Shown in pieces: positions 16,701 to 23,301 of a stretch of 25,978 nt of DNA. The notes below the pieces were generated by a model. That model was not told where the DNA came from, searched no databases, and saw only the letters and a program-made list of their open reading frames with translations. Positions within the stretch are counted from its first letter, which is position 1; each line of letters begins with the position of its first letter. The stretch is taken from positions 1 to 25,978 of the forward strand of contig CAIXZV010000426.1 of NCBI GenBank assembly GCA_903924005.1, read 5' to 3'. This DNA comes from an uncultured Chloroflexota bacterium. Its GTDB lineage: Bacteria; Chloroflexota; Limnocylindria; Limnocylindrales; CSP1-4. The position numbers and the translations under genes were made by a program.

Positions 16701-19260
16701 CCTCGGGTCTGGCAACCAGCTCTATGCCACGACGGTGGATGCGACCACGGGCAAGCCCCAGATCAGCATCGTCGCGACATCGGGCGATCGGGCGAAGACC
16801 GGCCCCTCTGTCGCGGAAAGCTTCGAGCTTCCGGCGGCAGGGACGCGCGTCATGTTTGATGAGGCGTCGCAGTTGGTGGGTGTGTTGAGCACGACATCCG
16901 ACGGCGTCACCCCCACGCTCTACATCATCGAGCCGCACGGCAACGCGGTCTTCGCGGACCACAAGCTCCCGTTCACCCCGGCTGCGCTTGTGCTGGACCA
17001 CACCGGCGACTACCCCTCGTCAACGCGTGGCCAGGTGCTGGCGTTTGGCTCCAGCGGCACACTCGCCTCGGCCGACGTCCTCCACTACGACTTCGCGTGG
17101 CGCCTGCCCGGCGTGATTGCGGGCGCCCTCACCGTTGGCCTGCTGTTCCTGCTGGCCCGCGTGCTGTTCCGGCGCCGCACGGTTGGCGTGCTGGCCGGCG
17201 TCTTCGTGCTGCTGGACGGGATGTTCTTCGTCCAGAGCCGCATCGCTATGAACGACGTCTACGTCGGGATGTTCATCCTGGCGGCGTACCTGCTGTTTGC
17301 CTGGCTCTGGGTGGAGCCCCGGGCGAAGCGCTGGTTCTGGACGCTCATGCCCGTGATTGGCCTGCTGCTGGGTCTTGGCCTTGCGTCCAAGTGGGTGGCC
17401 GCGTACGCCATCGGCGCGCTGGGGATCCTTGTGCTTGCCCGCTCGGCGCTCGGGCGGCTGTTGCTCATCTTGGGGCTCCTTGGCATCACCGCCGTCCTTG
17501 GCTGGATGGCGCTCGCGGTGCCGGTTGGAAGTTCGGCCTCCGGCAACCTGCTCTTCCCCATGATCATGGTGCTGCTCACGATGGCGGCCGCGGCCATCAC
17601 GGTCTTCCGCCCCATCGACTGGTCGCCGGAGGAGATCGTCTTCGCCGTTGGCGGCCCGGCTGCGCTGGGCTTCCTTCTCGCGCTCACGGGCATCGCCACG
17701 GGCCGCGCCTCAACGGCCATCGCCCTTGGCCCCGTGTCGGCAACGCCGCTGGCCGCAGGCTTTGCGCTTGTTGTCCTTGGCGGCCTCGTGTACGTCGCGT
17801 TCAAGGTGGCGGGCCGCGTTGGCTTTGGGCCCTTCGCGCTGACGAAGCCCAGCCCGCTGCCGGCCGACGCATCGCCCGAGGGCTGGCTCAGACTTGGCTA
17901 CGGTCTTGGCACGGGCACCGCCTGGATGGCGATCTGCCTCGTCGTCATCCCGGTGGTGGTCTACGTGATCTCCTACCTGCCGTGGGCGGCCGTGGAGAAC
18001 CACCAGATCGTCGCGGGCTTCCCGGCCGGCCACACCGGGCAACTGCTGCTTGACCTCACGGGCGACATGTACCGGTACCACAACAACCTGACGGCTGCGC
18101 ACCCTGCATCATCGCCGTGGTGGGCCTGGCCGCTTGACCTGAAGCCGGTCTGGTTCTATCAGGATGGCTTCGCGGGCGGGACGGGTGCCGCCATCTATGA
18201 CGCAGGCAACCTCGCCATCTGGTGGATGGGCGTCCCGGCCATGGCGTTTGCCGCCTGGCAGGCGTACCGGCGTCGGAGTCTTGCGCTGGCGCTGATCGTG
18301 ATCGGCTTTGCCGCCCAGTGGATCTCCTGGGCGCGCATTGACCGTGCGGCGTTCCAGTACCACTACTACACAAGCTTGCCGTTCGTGGTGCTGGCCCTCG
18401 CCTATTTCATCGCCGAGGTCTGGCATGGCGCCTCGCCGCGCGTCTGGCTGCTCGCCCGGGCCGCCGCCGCCCTCGCGATCATGGGCCCGGCGCTGATGTG
18501 GCTGTTCAAGGGTCCGCTGTGCGCCATCGCCAACGTTGAGTCCGTGAACAAGGGCTCGCAGGCGTGCCACGGCAACCCGGGAAACCTTGCCCTGACGCCG
18601 TCGGTCACCTTGCTGGTTGTCGTCCTTGTGGTGGCGCTGGTTGTGCTTGGCCGGCAGTTGATTGCGCTTGGCCGGCCGCGAGCCGACGGGCGCGACCTGG
18701 AGCCGCGCGACCTGATGCCCCTGCTGGCGTCCGCGATTGGAGCCGGGGCGGCCATTGCCGTCAGCCGGTTCATCCCGGGGACCCAGCCGCTCATCTCCAT
18801 CCCGGGTCTGGTGCCGGAAATCATCGCGCTGGCTGGCCTGATCCCACTGGGGCTGGTGGCCGTCCAGGTGCTCACCGCGCGCGACAGCCGCAGGTTTGTC
18901 CTGGGGTACATCGCCGTGGTTGGCTCGTGGTTCTTGATCCTGTATCCCAACATCGCGGCGCTGCCGCTGCCGTCAGATTTCGTGCCCGCCTATCAGGGGA
19001 TCCTGCCCACATACCTCTTCCCGTTCCAGTTTGGTGTGAACACGGTGGACCGCAGCGGCAACATCACGTTTGCGGACCCAAAGTTCGGCATCCTGGTCGC
19101 GTTCCTTGTGGTGGCGGTGCTGGTGGTCTCGTACTCAGCGTGGACGTGGCGCCAGGCGCTCGCGGACGAGGCGGCGCGGGCGGCCGACGGCGAGGGGCCA
19201 AGTGGCGACGCGGCTGCGGGCGTGGAAGCCCCGAGCCAGGACGCGTCGCCGTCCGCCTAA
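13774..19260 (+). CDS. Giant fused mannosyltransferase: GT87/Gpi18-like GT-C domain plus PMT (GT39)-like domain with beta-rich insertion
   Basis: This 1828-residue protein joins two integral-membrane glycosyltransferases. Residues 1-480 form a Gpi18/GT87-like GT-C unit with the acidic loop TDLDLFRYWG (Asp56, Asp58), YTPGYLYVLW, SVLWGQVDS and RVHERYLFP. A disordered linker (about 480-615) holds Asp-Gly repeats and a Pro-rich part. The PMT-like unit begins near 620 with HFDEVYHA (Asp649, Glu650) and HPHLAK (677-682). About 400 beta-rich residues (roughly 695-1103) are inserted there, and the PMT helices resume at FAWRLPGVIAG (1107 on). Many further helices follow, up to about residue 1795. Such enzymes move sugars from polyprenyl phosphate to outer-face acceptors. 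AGGAGG precedes the GTG start. Whether the units act on proteins or glycolipids is unknown. Confidence 0.88.
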   Translation: MTASGSGTPSRGQVTIDAPRRGVDWQLIAILAIGLAVRLMMAHGIDAIRGSGFRTDLDLFRYWGSNLANLGPFGFYDRGFFADYTPGYLYVLWLVGIVGKAVGGIGDLIKLPAILADIGLAVTVWSMARELGATNKRAKIAAAVVILNPVTWFDSVLWGQVDSVGVVVLLLAVRQLWRGRSERAAILAVVAAMIKPQLAILVPIVAAVVIRRALWPAGGFGDEAAPEDRRGLVRMPEGRIRILTTGMAGLVTAIVMAAPFGLSLVTFTSTAPYLGSSLLRLIFSTASTYSYVTVNAYNLWALFPVDGSSMASNSGWIHDAQVPDAASWASIGPLPAGLVGAALLIGAMVVITYLVARRPDRLTILVGAIALALAFFGLPTRVHERYLFPFFGLAAILWACSWRWRIAYAFASLATFLNMYVVLTTLYPDNPGVADWLGIGGTVRSFWGVALVALVNAGVMIWGFAQLRGSSARRLATEVAAAASDDAAQPGDDGEDGDDGVDGDDGEAERDEGGGHDKPAPRFAQAHRIAADELVTAVAPFMPSAAATSALPTMLAPAPEPVPAPAPVPTGRRLPAWYDRPSWSSLGPVEALRARWRETPIRPDRSASLKGEKHGRLDRLDVWILIVLVVASFGLRTWRLAEPARMHFDEVYHARTATEFLQEWRYGISHNIYEWTHPHLAKYAMAVGIEVFAGHDVAATSDLGVPVRDASVEPRRADAASASARNGDRVWVVTGSELIAYDLQTRDLVGRWSLPGASTVSVDPAGTSVYVGTDAGSLLVVDTQAMDLLRRNGGTGLPQPTDVGTLASPAVQLVAWEQDARLAARLADGSLAIIDVASGSTTSGSTIATLHLAGAKDIAIGGDSDALMATPANVTDPAAAASALAAITGADAAAYTAAFTATESPSVLLNVTLTSDLRAKIQAAIDAGTLPGITITQTPVLAVADAAGIELITDEGSTAASVEIAGGASGLALVTGLGSGNQLYATTVDATTGKPQISIVATSGDRAKTGPSVAESFELPAAGTRVMFDEASQLVGVLSTTSDGVTPTLYIIEPHGNAVFADHKLPFTPAALVLDHTGDYPSSTRGQVLAFGSSGTLASADVLHYDFAWRLPGVIAGALTVGLLFLLARVLFRRRTVGVLAGVFVLLDGMFFVQSRIAMNDVYVGMFILAAYLLFAWLWVEPRAKRWFWTLMPVIGLLLGLGLASKWVAAYAIGALGILVLARSALGRLLLILGLLGITAVLGWMALAVPVGSSASGNLLFPMIMVLLTMAAAAITVFRPIDWSPEEIVFAVGGPAALGFLLALTGIATGRASTAIALGPVSATPLAAGFALVVLGGLVYVAFKVAGRVGFGPFALTKPSPLPADASPEGWLRLGYGLGTGTAWMAICLVVIPVVVYVISYLPWAAVENHQIVAGFPAGHTGQLLLDLTGDMYRYHNNLTAAHPASSPWWAWPLDLKPVWFYQDGFAGGTGAAIYDAGNLAIWWMGVPAMAFAAWQAYRRRSLALALIVIGFAAQWISWARIDRAAFQYHYYTSLPFVVLALAYFIAEVWHGASPRVWLLARAAAALAIMGPALMWLFKGPLCAIANVESVNKGSQACHGNPGNLALTPSVTLLVVVLVVALVVLGRQLIALGRPRADGRDLEPRDLMPLLASAIGAGAAIAVSRFIPGTQPLISIPGLVPEIIALAGLIPLGLVAVQVLTARDSRRFVLGYIAVVGSWFLILYPNIAALPLPSDFVPAYQGILPTYLFPFQFGVNTVDRSGNITFADPKFGILVAFLVVAVLVVSYSAWTWRQALADEAARAADGEGPSGDAAAGVEAPSQDASPSA
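15247..15291 (+). repeat. Five 9-bp tandem repeats encoding Asp-Gly-rich linker
   Basis: Five imperfect copies of GACGACGGC encode the residues DDG-EDG-DDG-VDG-DDG (492-506) in the linker between the two glycosyltransferase halves of the fused protein. Copy number may vary between strains, changing only linker length because each unit is three codons. Confidence 0.75.
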
Positions 19261-19391
19261 TTCAGCGCTGACTCAGATCCGGGGTCGCACGCGGAGTTCA
19301 TCCGCCAAACCCGCGGTTCGCCCCTCGAGCGACGATCGTCATGTCTGATCCTGATGCACAGGTGAATTGCGCGCCGCTCGCTGAGCCATTG

Positions 19392-20210
19392 TCACTGGCC
19401 GCACGTCCACGACACCGTGCCGTCGAGGACCAGCGGCCACGTGCCGATGGGTTGATCCGCTGAGACCGCACGCATCCCGGTAAACCTGAACTGGCCGTGT
19501 GCCAAGTTGTCCGCGAGTTGTACGCCAGACGCACGCATCGGTGGGGCATTCGGCACGGGCACCGGCGTTGGCACCGGCATGTCCGCAAGCACGATGGCTC
19601 GTCCGCCGCTCGACTGCGACCAACTCGAGATTGACCACGTGCACTCGCGGGCCGACACCAACGGCGACGAGTCCGGCACCCCGTTCAGCATGAGGCTCAG
19701 GGTTGCGCCGGAGTTCCGGCTGATCCAGATCCGGACCGTGACGTCGCGCCCATCGACGTGGGCGATGGGCGCGTCAGACCAACCGGAGACCTCGTCGCTT
19801 GCCGAGGTGATACCGCAGGTCACGGGAACAACCGCCAGGATGCCGGCGGCGTGAATCTTGAGCGTCACGTTGCCGCTGGTGTTGCTCGTACCGCTGGCAA
19901 CGGCGGGCCGAGCCGTCACGCCGACTGCCGTTCCGACGGCCAGCGCCAGTGCACAGGCGAGCAGCGCCAGCCCCCGCCCCCCGAGGTAGAGGATCATGCC
20001 TGCCAGCCCCAACACGGCGGCGAGGCCGAACCCGAGACCCTCGAAGGTTGTCGACCGGACCGTGGAGTAGAGCGCGATGGCCGGCGTCGCCCCGATAAGG
20101 AAGCCGAAGACAAGACCGAGGAAGGCGCCCACGATGACGCCCACCGACACGGGTGATGGGGCCCGAGGCTGGACCTCTGGTGGCGCGATCAGATCAGGCC
20201 GTGTCCTCAC
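19392..20210 (-). CDS. Hypothetical membrane protein with external C-terminal domain
   Basis: I do not recognise this 272-residue protein. A short polar N-terminus is followed by three hydrophobic segments (about 21-47, 56-77, 80-99). A domain of about 170 residues then begins VASGTSNTSGNVTLKIHAAG and is rich in Ser, Thr and Val, as in external beta-sandwich domains. It has three cysteines, in VTCGIT, RECTWS and at the extreme C-terminus (WTCGQ), and a Pro-Val spacer (PVPTPVPVPNAP). The start is GTG; no Shine-Dalgarno precedes it, but TAGACT lies six bases upstream. It follows the pimA-like gene on the same strand after 46 bases. The convergent gap to the large mannosyltransferase (19261-19391) shows only a weak 5-bp hairpin (19291-19305) and no clear terminator. 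Confidence 0.6.
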   Translation of the reverse strand: MRTRPDLIAPPEVQPRAPSPVSVGVIVGAFLGLVFGFLIGATPAIALYSTVRSTTFEGLGFGLAAVLGLAGMILYLGGRGLALLACALALAVGTAVGVTARPAVASGTSNTSGNVTLKIHAAGILAVVPVTCGITSASDEVSGWSDAPIAHVDGRDVTVRIWISRNSGATLSLMLNGVPDSSPLVSARECTWSISSWSQSSGGRAIVLADMPVPTPVPVPNAPPMRASGVQLADNLAHGQFRFTGMRAVSADQPIGTWPLVLDGTVSWTCGQ

Positions 20211-20216
20211 ACGCAG

Positions 20217-20222
20217 AGTCTA
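20217..20222 (-). promoter_or_regulatory. -10-like box TAGACT placed for a leaderless transcript
   Basis: On the minus strand TAGACT is followed by six bases and then the GTG start of the hypothetical membrane protein. It fits TANNNT and the same spacing seen before the DUF151 gene. There is no Shine-Dalgarno and no -35 box. Confidence 0.4.
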
Positions 20223-20256
20223 GACACGCGATGCACTACCCCTGCCCTAGGGGCGC

Positions 20257-21441
20257 TTAGTCCGCCGTCAGCGCGGCGCGCGGCGCCTTCGGCACCTCGG
20301 CGCTGAAGTGCTCAGGCAGTTGGCCCGCGGCGGCAAGGCGGCGGATCACGAAGCCGTAGTAGTCGTCAACCTTGGCGGTGACCCGCGGCCAACTGAACTC
20401 AGCGGCCCGGATGGGTCCAGCAGCCCGCATCGCGTCGGCGAGGGGCTTGTCTGTCAGCAGCCGCGAAATGGCCTCCGCAAGTGCCTTGGGGTCATGTGGC
20501 GGGACCAGCAGCGCCTCGCGACCGCGCCGAACAACGCCCTTGTACCCGTGGATGTCTGAGGCAACGATGGGGGCGCCGGCGGCCATCGCCTCCAGCAGCA
20601 CGATGCCAAAGGACTCGCGCCCGGTGGCCGGCGAGCAGTAGACATCGACAGTCCGGAACAACTGGATCTTCTCGCTGTCCGAGACGCGGCCAAGGAACTC
20701 AACGTCAGAGAGCTTGCGCGTGGCGACGTACCGTCGCGCCTCACGCTCCTGGGGTCCACCGCCGACCACTAGCAGGCGCGACTCGAGACCGCTCTTGCGG
20801 AGCAGACGGTGAGCCTTGAGCAGCTCCAGCAGGCCCTTGCGCGGCTCGAAGCGGCCCACAAACAGCACGTTGGGCGTCCCGTCCTGCCAGCGCGAGACCG
20901 CGACGCCCCGCTGATACTTCTGGTCATCCACGCCGTTGGGGATGATCTTGTAGTCGCCCGGGAAGTACCGGTCGATGAAGTGGCGCGCGGCCGCTGACAC
21001 GGCGATGCGCCCATGGAGCCGAGCCGCGTAGCCGTCCATGACTCGGCTGCCAAACTCGTAGGCCGGCGACCAGCCACCGTACGCGTGGAATGTCGCGACG
21101 TTGACGCTCTTGGACTCGCGCAGCAGGATGGGCGAGAGGAACGGCACAAACGGCTCGTGGAAGTGGAGCACGTCAAACTGCTCCCGCTCAAGCACCGCCC
21201 GAACCTGTGAGAGGTACCGAGGCGAGATGGTGACCGTGCCCACTGAGCCGTTCATCGGCATCGAGAAGCCTTTGCCCAGCCGGATGACGTCGCCTTCCGA
21301 GGCGCGCTGCAGGCCGTGCGAGGCGGACAGGATCCGCACGTCGTGGCCGCGGAGGCGCAGGTTCTCGTACAGGTAGCGGACGTGCTGGGTCACACCCCCG
21401 GGGAGCGGGTAGATGTACGGCGAGACCAAGCCGATCTTCAC
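20257..21441 (-). CDS. GT4 glycosyltransferase, PimA-like phosphatidylinositol mannosyltransferase
   Basis: This 394-residue GT-B enzyme closely follows mycobacterial PimA as I know it: PGGVTQHV near the N-terminus (loop Gly15-Gly16), MPMNGSVG, DVLHFHEPFVPFLS, VATFHA (His119, matching PimA His118), IPNGVD, VGRFEPRKG (Arg197 and Lys202, the donor phosphate contacts), and ESFGIVLLEAMAAG with the EX7E pair Glu276/Glu284. PimA adds the first mannose from GDP-mannose to phosphatidyl-myo-inositol on the inner face of the membrane. The upstream inositol-phosphate synthase, CDP-alcohol transferase and acyltransferases fit that pathway closely. The start is GTG, 9 bases after the PHP gene stop. TAGGCT precedes it by six bases, so an internal promoter is possible. 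A different PI-linked sugar cannot be excluded. Confidence 0.87.
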   Translation of the reverse strand: MKIGLVSPYIYPLPGGVTQHVRYLYENLRLRGHDVRILSASHGLQRASEGDVIRLGKGFSMPMNGSVGTVTISPRYLSQVRAVLEREQFDVLHFHEPFVPFLSPILLRESKSVNVATFHAYGGWSPAYEFGSRVMDGYAARLHGRIAVSAAARHFIDRYFPGDYKIIPNGVDDQKYQRGVAVSRWQDGTPNVLFVGRFEPRKGLLELLKAHRLLRKSGLESRLLVVGGGPQEREARRYVATRKLSDVEFLGRVSDSEKIQLFRTVDVYCSPATGRESFGIVLLEAMAAGAPIVASDIHGYKGVVRRGREALLVPPHDPKALAEAISRLLTDKPLADAMRAAGPIRAAEFSWPRVTAKVDDYYGFVIRRLAAAGQLPEHFSAEVPKAPRAALTAD

Positions 21442-21450
21442 GGGAAGAGC

Positions 21451-22257
21451 CTACCCCGGCGGAATGCGCGGCGGACGCTGTCGGCCGCCGGGATACCCGA
21501 GATCGCGGCCCGTGCCGTCGCGGCGGATGCGGCCGCCAAGCTCATCGCGGCCGTCGCGGGCGTACTTACGCAACTGCTGGCTGAACGTGCCCAACTGGCC
21601 CACTGAGCCGTGGAAGGCACCGTGGTGGCGCGTTGTGCCCGCCAACACCGCGGCGCGCGCATCCGCGGCTGTCTGGCCGGGGAAGGACGTCCAGACGGAG
21701 CCGATAGCGGCGGCCGCATGCGCATCGCTCGCGCCAAACTGGGCGAGCCCCAACTCCTGCGCAAACCGCAGGACGGCCCCATGGCGAAACTTGCCAAACG
21801 CGGTTGGGTTGAAGGTCTCCACCGTGTCCGGGCGGACAGCCGGGTTGTCTGAGGCAAACAGCTTGCGCAGCATGAACCCCTGTGCGCACATCGGGTGCGG
21901 GACCAGCGGGTGGGCAGGGATAGCCAGACCGCCCTGGTCGTGGACAGCCTCGATGGACCACGCAAGACCCTTCATCGGGGTCACGGGACGCTCCAGGAAC
22001 AACGCCAGCAAGTGGCCGCCCCGCGTGGTGATCTCCTCGCCAACCACCACCTCAAACCGTAGACCGCGGTCTTGGGCGATCTGCCGGCCGGCCAGGGCGG
22101 CATCGATGCGCTCGTGGTCCGTGATGGCGATGACATCCAGCGTTCCGGCAGCAGCGACGTGGTCAAGGATCTCAAGCACCGAGGACGTGCCGTCCGACGC
22201 CCAGGTGTGGATGTGCAGGTCCGCCCGGCCGCGCTGGGGATCGAGCTCGTTGGTCAC
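21451..22257 (-). CDS. PHP-domain metal-dependent phosphoesterase
   Basis: The 268-residue protein has the ordered metal-binding motifs of the PHP family: DLHIHTWASDG at the N-terminus, VIAITDHERI, VVGEEITT, GHLLALFL, AIPAHP and GASDAH. PHP enzymes hydrolyse phosphate esters with two or three metal ions. Members include histidinol phosphatases and nucleotide or RNA phosphatases. Start and stop overlap point to an operon: the GTG overlaps the upstream acyltransferase stop as GTGA, and GGAGG lies 7 bases before the GTG. Placed between PI acyl/mannosyl genes, it could dephosphorylate an inositol phosphate or phosphatidylinositol phosphate; this is inference. The C-terminal 25 residues are Arg/Gly-rich and probably disordered. 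Confidence 0.9.
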   Translation of the reverse strand: MTNELDPQRGRADLHIHTWASDGTSSVLEILDHVAAAGTLDVIAITDHERIDAALAGRQIAQDRGLRFEVVVGEEITTRGGHLLALFLERPVTPMKGLAWSIEAVHDQGGLAIPAHPLVPHPMCAQGFMLRKLFASDNPAVRPDTVETFNPTAFGKFRHGAVLRFAQELGLAQFGASDAHAAAAIGSVWTSFPGQTAADARAAVLAGTTRHHGAFHGSVGQLGTFSQQLRKYARDGRDELGGRIRRDGTGRDLGYPGGRQRPPRIPPG

Positions 22258-23297
22258 GACGCGGCCTCCGTGCTGGTGCTGGCGTGGCCCGGCTTGGTGC
22301 CACTGAGGGCCAGATCGGGCCAGATCGGGTGGAAGGCACCCCACCACTGGGACGGATCATCGGCGAGCAGATCCTCAAAGCCGCGGACCATCGCCTCGGT
22401 GAGCGCCGTGAGCCGCTCGCGCAGCGGTCCGGGCGGCGGCATCGGCACCAGCGTCAGCGCGCCCTGATAGCGCAGGTGCTCAATCCGGCGGGCGACGGCC
22501 ACATAGAGCGGGATGCCGGTCTCGATAGCCAAGAGCGGCGCGCCCGGCGGGATGGGCGCGGGGTGGCCAAAGAACGGGATGGACAGCCCGCCGCCCAGCA
22601 CGTCCCGGTCCGAGACAAGGCCAACCGATGTGCCTGCTTTGAGCGCCCTGAGGAGAACCCGGCGGGCGTCCTTCATCGGGATGATCTGGACGCCAACGCG
22701 GCTGCGGGTGGTGACAAACCAACGGCGGAGCGCTGGGTCCTCCACGAGCTCCATAGGCGCAACAAAGTCGCTGCCGATGAGGCTTCGGGCGGCAATCGTC
22801 GCCACCTCGATGGCGCCGTAGTGCATTCCCGCCAGGATCACCGGATGGCCACCCTGTAGCCCCTCGCGGACCTCGTCCGGGGTGAGGACGTCGATGCGGG
22901 CCAGCATCGCAGCGGACTCGTACCGGCCTGCGCGGAGCACCTCGAGGTAGTAGCGCGCGGCGTGGCGGAACAGCCCGCGCACAATCTGCTCCAAGGCTGC
23001 CGGATCCGTGGCCGCGCGCCGAACAAGGGCGGAACCGCGACCCTGGGCGTCAAGCCCCATGCAGACGCGCCGTAGGTTGGCCCGCGCCTGGGCCGCCTTG
23101 GCCGGGGCGATCCTGTACCAGATGCCGCCCGCCGCATTGGCAACTGCCACCAGGGGTTGTTCGGGCAGCCGCGCCACCACCCACGCGGCACCCAGGATCA
23201 GGCGGCCACGGAGGGTTGGGCGCCCGGGATCGGCCACCTGCATCGCGGGCGCTGCGGGCGCGGGTGCCGGGGTGCCCGCAGGCGCAGCGTCGGACAC
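22254..23297 (-). CDS. LpxL/HtrB/PatA-type lysophospholipid acyltransferase (second copy)
   Basis: This 347-residue membrane-associated acyltransferase carries the HX4E catalytic motif in AGMHYGAIE (His159, Glu164), then DFVAPMELVED, VGLVSDRDVLGGGLSIPFFG and an IETGIPLYVAVAR segment. This is the LpxL/PatA family, which transfers acyl chains to glycolipids. I chose the GTG at 23297, four bases after the stop of the preceding acyltransferase. An ATG at 23243 (MQVADPG) is a plausible shorter start, because residues 1-19 are only Ala/Pro-rich. The open frame upstream to 23708 runs over the neighbouring gene in another frame and is not used. Its C-terminus overlaps the PHP gene by four bases. Acylation of a PI mannoside is inferred from context. 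Confidence 0.88.
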   Translation of the reverse strand: MSDAAPAGTPAPAPAAPAMQVADPGRPTLRGRLILGAAWVVARLPEQPLVAVANAAGGIWYRIAPAKAAQARANLRRVCMGLDAQGRGSALVRRAATDPAALEQIVRGLFRHAARYYLEVLRAGRYESAAMLARIDVLTPDEVREGLQGGHPVILAGMHYGAIEVATIAARSLIGSDFVAPMELVEDPALRRWFVTTRSRVGVQIIPMKDARRVLLRALKAGTSVGLVSDRDVLGGGLSIPFFGHPAPIPPGAPLLAIETGIPLYVAVARRIEHLRYQGALTLVPMPPPGPLRERLTALTEAMVRGFEDLLADDPSQWWGAFHPIWPDLALSGTKPGHASTSTEAAS

Positions 23298-23301
23298 GCG
23301 G

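Noticed and set aside
19261..19391. Possible bidirectional terminator between convergent genes
   Set aside because: Only a 5-bp stem (19291-19305) and a 10-bp palindrome (19331-19340) are present, with no T-run on either side.
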